Translations under genes and position numbers: made by a program | Shown here: piece by piece, positions 1-6,334 of the stretch | Position numbering within the stretch: position 1 is the stretch's first letter | Layout of the letters: each line of letters opens with the position of its first letter | The notes under the pieces: model-generated | The model's database searches: none | What the model saw: only the letters and a program-made list of their open reading frames with translations | Told to the model about the DNA's origin: nothing | DNA from: Eubacteriales bacterium | GTDB lineage: Bacteria; Bacillota; Clostridia; JAQUNY01 | Direction: 5' to 3' | Assembly: GCA_028717405.1 (NCBI GenBank) | Contig: JAQUNY010000094.1 | Location: forward strand, 1-6,575 | Length of the DNA stretch: 6,575 nucleotides

Positions 1-51
1 TCCTGACTCTAATCATCATAGTCGTCCCTGTCTCTGTCGACATTTTCATCG
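1..51 (-). other. Window-edge segment: possible start of another gene, or a repeat-rich spacer
   Basis: After the small gene's TGA (54-52) an ATG at 49-47 opens a frame that has no stop before the window ends (MKMSTETGTTMMIRVR...). It has only a weak GGA upstream. The stretch is low in complexity and its CTGTCTCTGTC part (29-39, plus strand) resembles the hexamer array before leuA. It could therefore be spacer rather than gene. leuC, ilvC or ilvD would be plausible next genes in such operons, but these few residues match none that I recognise. Confidence 0.3.
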
Positions 52-309
52 TCATTCCAATATGATTTCAAACCTGTCGAACTTGATTTTGTCAATGAAC
101 TGGTCAGGATAAAATGATGTGCGCCTCTTTATAGCCAGATCCTTTGTGTTGATGCCAAGCCATATCGGTACGGAGATATCCAGCTCTCTGCACACTTTCA
201 GGAGAAGCACCTCGAGCACTTCGCCAAACGACGCCGTGCCTGTTTCCTGAGATAGCCTCGCCTCCGCCATGACAGTGCCTTTTTTAATTATCCTGCCCGC
301 TAAAACCAA
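52..309 (-). CDS. Small conserved-type protein of unknown function
   Basis: I do not recognise a named family. The frame is open immediately after the cimA stop (339-337); the earliest start is TTG at 336, with no ribosome site before it. TTG at 309, preceded by GGGAG (324-320) at 10 bases, gives 85 residues and is preferred. ATG at 270 would give 72 residues and lose the first predicted strand. The protein is soluble, with no signal peptide, membrane segment or Cys pair. It looks like a compact alpha/beta fold: a strand pair (GLVLAGRIIKKGTVMAEARL), a helix (FGEVLEVLLLKVCREL), then DISVPIWL. A charged segment with RRTSFYPDQF and a C-terminal FDRFEIILE strand follow. Normal composition, the tight junction with cimA and the ordered hydrophobic pattern argue for a real gene. 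Its link to branched-chain amino acid metabolism rests only on position. I have an impression, not a search result, that similar small proteins occur in Clostridia. Confidence 0.7.
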   Translation of the reverse strand: MVLAGRIIKKGTVMAEARLSQETGTASFGEVLEVLLLKVCRELDISVPIWLGINTKDLAIKRRTSFYPDQFIDKIKFDRFEIILE

Positions 310-336
310 TCCCTGTCTTCTCCCGTTTACATGCAA

Positions 337-1914
337 TTACTGCCGCATATCTTTCATCAGTTTGTACTCCATGGAATCGACAAGAGCTTTCCAGCTCGCC
401 GCAATAATGTCCGCCGAAACGCCTATCGTTGTCCACACATCTTTCCCGTCAGTAGATTCGATCAGCACCCTTACCTTTGCCGCCGTCGCCGAATTGGAAT
501 CAATGACCCTTACCTTATAATCAGTCAGCTTGATATCCCTGATTTGCGGATAGAACCTTTCCAGCGCCTTTCTGGCGGCCTTGTCCAATGCGTTAACAGG
601 GCCGTTGCCTTCCGCGGCGGTGATCTCTGTTTCGCTGTCCACGCCGATTTTTATCATTGCCGCTGAGTTGCCCCCGTTAATGGACGGCTCGCTGACAATG
701 ACCTTGAATTCTTTCAGGTCGAAATATTCTTTATATTTGCCAAGCACCTTTCTGATCATCAGCTCGAAAGAGCTCTCTGCCCCCTCATACTGATAGCCCA
801 GATATTCCATTTCCTTGAGCTTTTCAAGGATGAGCCTTGTCTGGGGAGAATCCTTTGTGATCTCCGGATCTACCCTGTTTATCATCCCGAGAACAGCGCT
901 CCTGCCGGCCACCTCTGACATCAGGAAAACTCTTTCATTCCCGACTTCTCCCGGATCGACATGTTCAAATGTCTTCGGATTTTTATTGATTGCATCGGCG
1001 TGCATCCCGGCCTTGTGGGCAAAGGCGCATGATCCGGTATAAGGTATTCTTTCATCATACGCCAGGTTTGCTATCTCGCTCATATACCGGGAAACCTGCG
1101 TAAGCGTCCGCATCTTTTCAGGCAGTATACATTCACAACCCATTTTAAGCTGAAGGTTGGGCAATATTATGGATAGATTCGCGTTGCCGCATCTCTCGCC
1201 GACGCCGTTGAAAGTACCCTGGACCTGAGTTGCCCCTGCCTTTACAGCCATAATGGTACCGGCTACAGCCATTCCGCTGTCGTTGTGGCAATGTATGCCA
1301 ATCTCAACGCCATACCTCTTAACAATTTCTGAAGTGACTTCAAATATCTCGTCAGGGAACGCATAGCCCGTGGTTTCACAGAGGCATATGCTGTCAGCGC
1401 CCGCTTTCATGGCGGCATCAAGTGTTTTCAGCGCATAATCCCTGTTGTCCCTGTATCCTTCGAAGAAAACTTCAGCATCATATATGACTTCTTTTCCGCA
1501 CTCCCTGAAAAATTTGATTGTGTCGTGAATCATATTCAGGTTTTCGGCAAGCGATGTCTTAAGTACATTTTCGACATGGAAATCCCAGCTCTTGCCAAAA
1601 ATAGTCACCGCGCCGGTTTCAGCCGCAAGAAGCGATCTTATTCCCGCATCGCTTCCGACATCCATATTCGGACGGCGGGTGGAACCAAATGACGTGAGGA
1701 CAGAATTCTTAAGTTTCAGATCTTTGATCCTCTTGAAAAATTCGATATCCTTTGGATTGGAAGACGGATTGCCGGCTTCAATATAGCTGATACCGAATTC
1801 ATCCAATGCTTTGACGATTTTTATTTTATCTTCTACGGAAAACGATATTCCCTGAGCCTGGGCACCGTCCCTGAGGGTGGTATCAAGTATTTTTATTTTT
1901 TTGCCCAACGTCAT
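337..1914 (-). CDS. cimA: (R)-citramalate synthase
   Basis: The enzyme joins pyruvate and acetyl-CoA to give (R)-citramalate, the first step of the threonine-independent route to 2-ketobutyrate and isoleucine. From the ATG at 1914 it has 525 residues, normal for the long CimA family. The DRE-TIM barrel shows LDTTLRDGAQ at 10-19 (R15, D16), FGSTRRP at 76-82, HCHND at 208-212, and FNGVGERCGN ending at N244. CAFAHKAGMHADA at 296-308 follows. The C-terminal regulatory domain (about 400-520) carries GNGPVNALDKAARKALE at 436-452. It ends with WTTIGVSADIIAASWKALVDSMEYKL (494-519), a signature of this citramalate synthase family rather than LeuA, homocitrate synthase or AksA. The DRE-TIM fold is shared with LeuA next door. 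An upstream ATG at 1941 exists, but its extra residues merely translate the ribosome binding site; TTG at 1908 is also possible. The TAA stop nearly abuts the next gene. Confidence 0.95.
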   Translation of the reverse strand: MTLGKKIKILDTTLRDGAQAQGISFSVEDKIKIVKALDEFGISYIEAGNPSSNPKDIEFFKRIKDLKLKNSVLTSFGSTRRPNMDVGSDAGIRSLLAAETGAVTIFGKSWDFHVENVLKTSLAENLNMIHDTIKFFRECGKEVIYDAEVFFEGYRDNRDYALKTLDAAMKAGADSICLCETTGYAFPDEIFEVTSEIVKRYGVEIGIHCHNDSGMAVAGTIMAVKAGATQVQGTFNGVGERCGNANLSIILPNLQLKMGCECILPEKMRTLTQVSRYMSEIANLAYDERIPYTGSCAFAHKAGMHADAINKNPKTFEHVDPGEVGNERVFLMSEVAGRSAVLGMINRVDPEITKDSPQTRLILEKLKEMEYLGYQYEGAESSFELMIRKVLGKYKEYFDLKEFKVIVSEPSINGGNSAAMIKIGVDSETEITAAEGNGPVNALDKAARKALERFYPQIRDIKLTDYKVRVIDSNSATAAKVRVLIESTDGKDVWTTIGVSADIIAASWKALVDSMEYKLMKDMRQ

Positions 1915-1916
1915 CC

Positions 1917-1923
1917 CCTCCTT
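1917..1923 (-). promoter_or_regulatory. Ribosome binding site that decides the cimA start
   Basis: AAGGAGG at 1923-1917 is the only strong Shine-Dalgarno site near the cimA N-terminus. The most upstream in-frame ATG (1941) would place this site inside the gene as codons 7-9, which is implausible. ATG at 1914 is 2 bases downstream of the site and TTG at 1908 is 8 bases downstream. One of these two is the likely start. Confidence 0.8.
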
Positions 1924-1952
1924 TTTATTACAATATAACATATCATATTCAT

Positions 1953-1998
1953 CTGACGCATCAGTCCTGGTTCAGCTGACGCATCGGTCCGGTCCGGG
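1953..1998. repeat. Imperfect 23-bp tandem repeat in the leuA-cimA gap
   Basis: CTGACGCATC occurs perfectly at 1953-1962 and 1976-1985, exactly 23 bases apart. The match continues through one mismatch and GTCC, so 14 of 15 bases agree, before the two units diverge. The second unit also carries GGTCC twice in a row (1986-1995). TCAGCTGA (1972-1979) at the junction is a perfect palindrome, and the first copy with its next two bases can fold as a 4-bp hairpin. There is no T-run, so it is not an intrinsic terminator. Confidence 0.8.
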
Positions 1999-2014
1999 AT
2001 CAATTTCCAACTCA

Positions 2015-3550
2015 TCAATGCCCGTTCCCGGCAGTACTGAGGGCCCTGTTGATTGCATTTATATATGCCTTGACACTCGCCTCTATAACATCTGTGCTCA
2101 CACCCTTGCCGGCCAGATGCTTCCCATTAGTGGAAATCTTAACATTGACCTCGCCCAGTGCGTCTTTCCCTTCTGTAACTGCCCTGATACTGTAGCTTTC
2201 CAGCTTGAAGGCCATACCCACAGCCCTTTCAATAGCTTTGAAGGCCGCATCCACAGGCCCGTCTCCGGTTGACGCCTCAGTAATCAGCTGCCCGCTCTTG
2301 CGTAAAATAATGGAAGAAGTCGCCACCATCCTGTTTCCGCTGCTGATCTGAAAGCTCTCAAGCTCGTATATCTCGGGTATGCCGGCCATGTCGACTCCCA
2401 CCAGTGCTTCTATGTCACTGTCGAGAATCTCTTTCTTTTTGTCAGCCAGGTCTTTGAATTTATCAAATGACTTTTTTATTGTTTCTTCATCAAGCTCATA
2501 CCCCAGCTCCTTCAGACGCTCCTCAAAAGCATGCCTTCCGGAGAGCTTGCCAAGGATCATTTTGTTTTTTGAAAGCCCTATGGACTCCGGAGTCATGATT
2601 TCGTATGTGCTCTTTTCTGCAAGTACTCCATGCTGGTGTATGCCGGATTCATGGGCAAATGCGTTCGAACCTACGACCGCCTTGTTGGGCGGGACCTCGA
2701 CTCCGGTAAGACTGCTTATAAGCCTGCTTGCTCTGTAGATCTGGGTTGTGTCGATATTATGCCCGGCCTCGTAATATGAGCTTCTTGTCGAAAGGCTCAT
2801 AACGATTTCTTCCAGAGATGCATTGCCCGCCCTTTCGCCAAGGCCGTTCAATGTACACTCAACCTGTCCGGCGCCGTTTTCGATCCCGGCAAGTGAATTT
2901 GCTACCGCCATACCCAGATCGTCATGACAATGCACGCTTATCAAAGCCTTGTCAATATTTCCTACATTTTCACGAATTTTTTTGATCAGGCCGCCAAATT
3001 CCAGCGGGGTAGAATATCCCACTGTATCAGGTACGTTGACAACGCAAGCTCCAGCGTCGATCACTCCCTCAAAGATCCTGTAAAGGAATTCCAGCCTGCT
3101 CCTGCTCGCATCCTCAGCTGAAAATTCAACATCCCCGCAAAGGCGGGCCGCATACCTGACCATCGCTACCGCTCTTTCATAAACTTCCTCTTCGGTCATC
3201 TTGAGTTTGTATTTCATATGAATGTCCGATGTTGCTATAAACACATGTATCCTGGGTCTCTCCGCTTCTCTGAGAGCCTCCCAGGATCTGTCTATATCTT
3301 TTTCAAGAGATCTGGAAAGGCTTGCCACTGTGGTTCCCCTGATTTCTCCGGCTACTGCCCGGATGGCCTCGAAGTCTCCGTTCGACGCTATTGCAAAACC
3401 GGCTTCAATAACATCAACGCCCATTTTCTGAAGCTGTCTGGCAATCTGGAGCTTTTCCTGAATATTCAGATTGACCCCAGGAGTTTGTTCCCCGTCTCTC
3501 AAAGTCGTATCAAATATCCTGATTTTTCTGACATCGCCAATACCGCCCAT
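2015..3550 (-). CDS. leuA: 2-isopropylmalate synthase
   Basis: This enzyme condenses 2-ketoisovalerate with acetyl-CoA to 2-isopropylmalate, the committed step of leucine synthesis, in the cytoplasm. The 511-residue length matches bacterial LeuA. The DRE-TIM catalytic barrel (about 8-275) shows FDTTLRDGEQ at 13-22 with R18 and D19, the metal-binding HCHDD at 207-211 (H207, H209), and NGLGERAGN ending at N243, the expected fourth ligand. AFAHESGIHQHG follows at 297-308. The C-terminal leucine-binding regulatory (LeuA dimer) domain covers about 380-511, with STGDGPVDAAFKAIE (427-441) and GKGVSTDVIEASVKAYI (481-497). It looks complete, so leucine feedback inhibition is likely. The ATG at 3550 is preceded by AGAGGGGG ending 9 bases upstream. 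Two consecutive TGA codons end the gene. The neighbouring cimA is a paralogue, but the HCHDD motif and the GDGPVDA-containing domain identify this copy as LeuA. Confidence 0.96.
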   Translation of the reverse strand: MGGIGDVRKIRIFDTTLRDGEQTPGVNLNIQEKLQIARQLQKMGVDVIEAGFAIASNGDFEAIRAVAGEIRGTTVASLSRSLEKDIDRSWEALREAERPRIHVFIATSDIHMKYKLKMTEEEVYERAVAMVRYAARLCGDVEFSAEDASRSRLEFLYRIFEGVIDAGACVVNVPDTVGYSTPLEFGGLIKKIRENVGNIDKALISVHCHDDLGMAVANSLAGIENGAGQVECTLNGLGERAGNASLEEIVMSLSTRSSYYEAGHNIDTTQIYRASRLISSLTGVEVPPNKAVVGSNAFAHESGIHQHGVLAEKSTYEIMTPESIGLSKNKMILGKLSGRHAFEERLKELGYELDEETIKKSFDKFKDLADKKKEILDSDIEALVGVDMAGIPEIYELESFQISSGNRMVATSSIILRKSGQLITEASTGDGPVDAAFKAIERAVGMAFKLESYSIRAVTEGKDALGEVNVKISTNGKHLAGKGVSTDVIEASVKAYINAINRALSTAGNGH

Positions 3551-3570
3551 AAGTCTGTGCCCCCTCTCAC

Positions 3571-3660
3571 TATATCTCTATCTCTGCTTTTATATCTATA
3601 CCTGTATCTATATCTTCATCTGTATCTGTATCTGTATATGCTTCTGTATCTGCTTCTGTT
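3571..3660. repeat. Degenerate hexamer tandem array, 15 units, upstream of leuA
   Basis: Ninety bases divide exactly into 15 hexamers with plus-strand consensus TCTGTA (TACAGA on the transcribed strand). Units at 3619-3636 are three perfect consecutive copies, and another perfect copy is at 3643-3648. The other units differ mostly at one to three positions, such as TCTATA, CCTGTA, TCTGCT and TCTTCA, with no shift of register. The array begins 29 bases after the ilvN stop region at 3703-3689 and ends about 6 bases before the leuA ribosome binding site. On the mRNA it is purine-rich and probably unstructured. No long minus-strand reading frame uses it. It is not a CRISPR: the unit is too short and there are no spacers. 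Confidence 0.92.
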
Positions 3661-3702
3661 CTTAAACTTTTCCCGTTCTCACAACCAGGCTTGAGCTATC
3701 TG

Positions 3703-4236
3703 TCATTTGGCCGCTATTCTTTTATGTCTTGCCGCATTGTCAGCCACACTTATATATTTCGAGCCCCGTTCAAGCGCTATCATCCCTGTCCTTGCAATTT
3801 CCCTGATCCCGAATGGATTCAGCATATCCTCAAGTGCTTTGACTTTGTCGAGGCTTCCCGAGATCTCAATAGTCAATGTGTTTGCTGATACATCAACGAT
3901 CTTTGCCCTGAATATCTCAACAAGCTGAAGTATCTCAGACCTGGAAGCAGTGTCAGCGGCCACCTTTATAAGTGCAAGCTCCCGGCTTACAGAGTCGCCT
4001 TTATCAATCTCCCTTATCTTAATAACATCGATAAGCTTGTTAAGCTGTTTGCCTACCTGCTCGATAATATACTCGTCCCCTTCGACTACAATTGTTATCC
4101 TCGAAACTGCCGGATCTTCCGTAACCCCGACTGCAAGGCTGTCGATATTAAATCCGCGCCTGCTGAAAAGGCCCGATACCCTGGACAGCACTCCCGCATG
4201 ATTCTCAACCAATACCGCCAATATGTGCTTTGACAT
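3703..4236 (-). CDS. ilvN: Acetolactate synthase, small regulatory subunit
   Basis: This subunit binds the IlvB catalytic subunit, raises its activity and usually confers feedback inhibition by valine. It has 177 residues, slightly longer than the typical 160-175. An ACT domain spans about 5-77, with ENHAGVLSRVSGLFSRRGFNIDSL at 11-34. The C-terminal AHAS small-subunit domain spans about 83-157, and a short basic tail follows. G15 and N30 correspond to the Gly and Asn whose substitution makes the Escherichia coli IlvH enzyme valine-resistant (G14, N29); both are present, so valine sensitivity is predicted. The ATG at 4236 is preceded by AAGGGAGGT at a good distance. It lies downstream of its partner ilvB after an unusually long gap, and 152 bases upstream of leuA. 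The assignment is secure from the motifs; the feedback ligand is inferred from the family. Confidence 0.96.
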   Translation of the reverse strand: MSKHILAVLVENHAGVLSRVSGLFSRRGFNIDSLAVGVTEDPAVSRITIVVEGDEYIIEQVGKQLNKLIDVIKIREIDKGDSVSRELALIKVAADTASRSEILQLVEIFRAKIVDVSANTLTIEISGSLDKVKALEDMLNPFGIREIARTGMIALERGSKYISVADNAARHKRIAAK

Positions 4237-4354
4237 TTTTACGACCTCCCTTATATTCCTTCTTTATAACTACACAACAACTTAACAACAATTTTGTAAT
4301 TAAAAACTGACACACCTGTTAAAAAATTTCTGTTGCCGCAATTTGCCTTGCTGC
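4237..4354 (-). other. ilvB-ilvN spacer, 118 bases, possible weak internal promoter
   Basis: This gap is long for an ilvBN pair, which often overlaps or nearly touches. It is A/T-rich and has no convincing terminator: the only T-run follows a weak A-T stem. TATAAA lies at about 4269-4264 on the minus strand, with a poor TTGTTG about 17 bases upstream, so any internal promoter would be weak. AACAAC occurs twice 8 bases apart (4276-4281 and 4284-4289, plus strand). Near ilvN, AAGGGAGGT (4252-4244) is a strong ribosome binding site 7 bases before the start codon. Confidence 0.35.
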
Positions 4355-6007
4355 TTAAAGCGTCGGTTCCTCAGGATCCACTATGCACTCCAGAAGAAAC
4401 GGCCCCTTCTTTGCAAACATATTAATGATTGCATCCTTTGCCCCTTCATCGTTATCCAGCCTGAAATGACTTATCCCGTATGCTTCTGCCAGCATCATAA
4501 AATCAGGATTGTCATCAAGGAAAACCTGTGTGCACCTGCCCTCATATTTGCATGCCTGGAGTTCCCTGACCATTCCCAGCCTGCTGTTGTTGAAAATGAT
4601 GATTTTTACTGCGGTTTTATGCTGCTTTATAGTCCCCAGCTCCTGCAAAGACATCTGGAAACTTCCATCCCCCGAAATATTGATGACTGTCTTGCCTGGA
4701 AGTGCCTCCGCCGCGCCTATTGAAGCCGGCAGCCCATATCCCATGGTGCCCAGGCCTCCCGAGGTGATAAAAGTCCTGGGCCGCGATATGCTGTAATGGT
4801 TGGCAGCCCAAATCTGGTTCTGCCCTACCTCTGTTGTTATTACAGTATCTTCAGGCACCATTCCTGACAGCATATTAATAAAGCGTTTTGGATTTACACT
4901 TTTTTTGTTTGTGGCCAAATACTTTTCTTCGGGACCCGACGAAGCTTTTATCTTGAAAAGCTCTTCCCTCCAGGCTTTTGCCGCATCTTCTGTTGTGCTG
5001 TCCCGGCTGTCATCCAATATGGATATAATATCCTTCAGCACGTTTTTAAGGTCGCCGACTACAGGTATATCAACATTAATGTTTTTCCCGATTTCAGCAG
5101 GATCTATGTCAACGTGAACTATAGTCGCCTTGGCCGCTATCTGAGCTGTGGAAGACATTGAGCGGTCCCCCACCCTTGCGCCAAGGATAAGCAAAAGGTC
5201 CGCTTTGTTGATTGCCGAATTGGCGGCCTTCGTTCCATGTGAACCCAACATTCCCATACAAAGCTTGTGGGCTGAAGGTATTGACCCGATACCCATGAGC
5301 GTAGTAACCACAGGTATACCCAGCATGTCAGCCAGTTTCAGCATTTCGCCCGAAGAACCTGAGCTGATTATTCCTCCGCCGGCACAAATAACCGGGCGTT
5401 CAGCCTTATTCAGTATTCCTGCGATTTTTTTTGCCTGCATCCTGCTTCCTTTATACGTCGGTTTATATCCCCTGATATTTATGCTTTCAGGACGCATGTA
5501 ATCGGTTTCCTGATTTTGTACATCTACAGGCAGGTCAATAAGTACAGGTCCTGGTCTTCCAGTTGACGCTATATGGAATGCTTCGGCTATTATCCTGGGA
5601 AGGTCGCCGGCGTTTTTCACCAGATAACTGTGCTTGCAGAAAGGCATTGCAGCCCCTGTTATATCAGCTTCCTGAAAAACGTCTCTTCCTATCAGATTGG
5701 TCGCAACCTGGCCTGTTATGGCTACCAGAGGAATTGAATCCATGTGGGCTGTTGCCAGGCCGGTAATGAGGTTAGTTGCACCCGGGCCCGATGTGGCAAT
5801 GCAGACACCTGTCAGTCCCGTTGCCCTGGCATATCCGTTGGCTGCATGCGCTGCACCCTGTTCATGCCTTGTCAGAACATGTGTGATGCCTGAATCAATA
5901 AGCGCATTATATAAAGGGCATATGGCAGCACCCGGATAGCCGAACACTGTTTTGACTTTTTGCTCCTCCATTGCTTTTACAACTGCCTGTGCACCGGTCA
6001 TATCCAT
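4355..6007 (-). CDS. ilvB: Acetolactate synthase, large catalytic subunit
   Basis: This is the ThDP- and FAD-dependent cytoplasmic enzyme that condenses two pyruvates to 2-acetolactate, or pyruvate plus 2-ketobutyrate to 2-aceto-2-hydroxybutyrate. The 550-residue length is normal for the family. The N-terminal pyrimidine-binding domain (about 3-167) shows FGYPG at 22-26 and RHEQGA at 47-52, with the catalytic Glu at E49. GRPGPVLIDLP follows near the end of that domain. A central FAD domain comes next, then a C-terminal ThDP domain with EVGQNQIWAA, GGLGTMGYGLP and the metal/diphosphate motif GDGS (446-449) running to NN (473-474). One residue is unusual: after LGM (M479) the usual VRQWQ-type segment reads VRELQ, so the conserved Trp is Leu (L483). 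The start at 6007 matches common family N-termini (MxMTGA); ATG at 6001 is an alternative with better ribosome-site spacing. It is the first gene after the T-box. Many bacteria carry IlvB-like paralogues, but the adjacent ilvN supports the biosynthetic role. Confidence 0.96.
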   Translation of the reverse strand: MDMTGAQAVVKAMEEQKVKTVFGYPGAAICPLYNALIDSGITHVLTRHEQGAAHAANGYARATGLTGVCIATSGPGATNLITGLATAHMDSIPLVAITGQVATNLIGRDVFQEADITGAAMPFCKHSYLVKNAGDLPRIIAEAFHIASTGRPGPVLIDLPVDVQNQETDYMRPESINIRGYKPTYKGSRMQAKKIAGILNKAERPVICAGGGIISSGSSGEMLKLADMLGIPVVTTLMGIGSIPSAHKLCMGMLGSHGTKAANSAINKADLLLILGARVGDRSMSSTAQIAAKATIVHVDIDPAEIGKNINVDIPVVGDLKNVLKDIISILDDSRDSTTEDAAKAWREELFKIKASSGPEEKYLATNKKSVNPKRFINMLSGMVPEDTVITTEVGQNQIWAANHYSISRPRTFITSGGLGTMGYGLPASIGAAEALPGKTVINISGDGSFQMSLQELGTIKQHKTAVKIIIFNNSRLGMVRELQACKYEGRCTQVFLDDNPDFMMLAEAYGISHFRLDNDEGAKDAIINMFAKKGPFLLECIVDPEEPTL

Positions 6008-6009
6008 CG

Positions 6010-6017
6010 CCCTCCTT
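6010..6017 (-). promoter_or_regulatory. Ribosome binding site of ilvB
   Basis: AAGGAGGG at 6017-6010 is a near-consensus Shine-Dalgarno site. It lies 3 bases from the ATG at 6007 and 9 bases from the in-frame ATG at 6001. The second spacing is closer to the optimum, so translation may start at 6001, shortening IlvB by two residues. Confidence 0.85.
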
Positions 6018-6094
6018 ATTCTGTGATAGTTTTATATTGCCATTAATTACTATAATATCTTTCCTGAAATATCTTGCCCAACATTCATAAAATC

Positions 6095-6149
6095 AATAAA
6101 CAAAGCCTTTTCTTCTCCGCAGTTAACGCACTGCAGGGACGAAAAGGCT
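6095..6149 (-). terminator. T-box attenuator terminator before ilvB
   Basis: AGCCTTTTC (6149-6141) pairs perfectly with GAAAAGGCT (6112-6104). Inside, CTGCAGT (6136-6130) pairs with ACTGCGG (6123-6117, one G-U) around a 6-base loop, with a small internal loop between the two helices. A T-rich tail (6104-6095) follows. The bases CTTTTC and CCCTG are also the 3' side of the antiterminator, so the two folds exclude one another, as expected of a class I transcriptional T-box. The T tract is interrupted by G and A, so termination may be leaky. Confidence 0.88.
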
Positions 6150-6200
6150 CTTTTCCGTGTTACCACCCTGATTCGATGCCTCCGCCTCACCCACAAACAC

Positions 6201-6221
6201 TTGCTGTTTGCTGTCTGCTGT
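6201..6221. repeat. Heptamer tandem repeat, 3 units, in the T-box stem III region
   Basis: Three 7-bp units TTGCTGT, TTGCTGT, CTGCTGT are adjacent at 6201-6221 (ACAGCAA type on the transcribed strand). The right-hand side of the array forms the 5' arm and loop of the candidate stem III hairpin (6210-6194). T-box leaders tolerate variable linkers here, so slippage is a simple explanation. Confidence 0.8.
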
Positions 6222-6331
6222 TTGAACCGGCTAAAGCTCAGCACCCTCATAGGATATCTTAAAACATCCAGACTGTAACGGCGTCAACGTCATTGCCTGA
6301 CAGAAACCTCTCAGCAATGCTGCTCCGGAAT

Positions 6332-6334
6332 GAG
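6332..6334 (-). promoter_or_regulatory. T-box specifier codon CUC (Leu)
   Basis: CTC at 6334-6332 is the last triplet of the specifier loop, followed by A6331 and then the TTCC strand of the lower stem. That is the usual placing of a T-box specifier triplet. It would pair with the GAG anticodon of tRNA-Leu. ATA (6338-6336, Ile) is in the same loop, three bases closer to the upper stem, and is the main alternative. Confidence 0.75.

Noticed and set aside
1877..2272. Plus-strand frame across the leuA-cimA junction (131 codons)
   Set aside because: It is antisense to the ends of two well-supported genes and has no ribosome binding site or recognisable domain; it is a shadow.
3571..3660. CRISPR array
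   Set aside because: The units are six bases, contiguous and degenerate, with no spacers of uniform length and no cas genes.
3218..3694. Plus-strand frame with a Tyr-Leu repeat C-terminus (158 codons)
   Set aside because: It lies antisense to leuA and runs into the hexamer array, which automatically yields a dipeptide repeat because six is a multiple of three. There is no ribosome site or family resemblance.
4290..4354. Intrinsic terminator between ilvB and ilvN
   Set aside because: The run of six T on the minus strand follows only a weak 5-bp A-T stem; no stable GC hairpin precedes it.
6050..6262. Short frames on both strands in the leader (62 and 66 codons)
   Set aside because: They overlap the T-box sequence, antiterminator and terminator, whose base pairing explains the region. 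Their composition is not protein-like.
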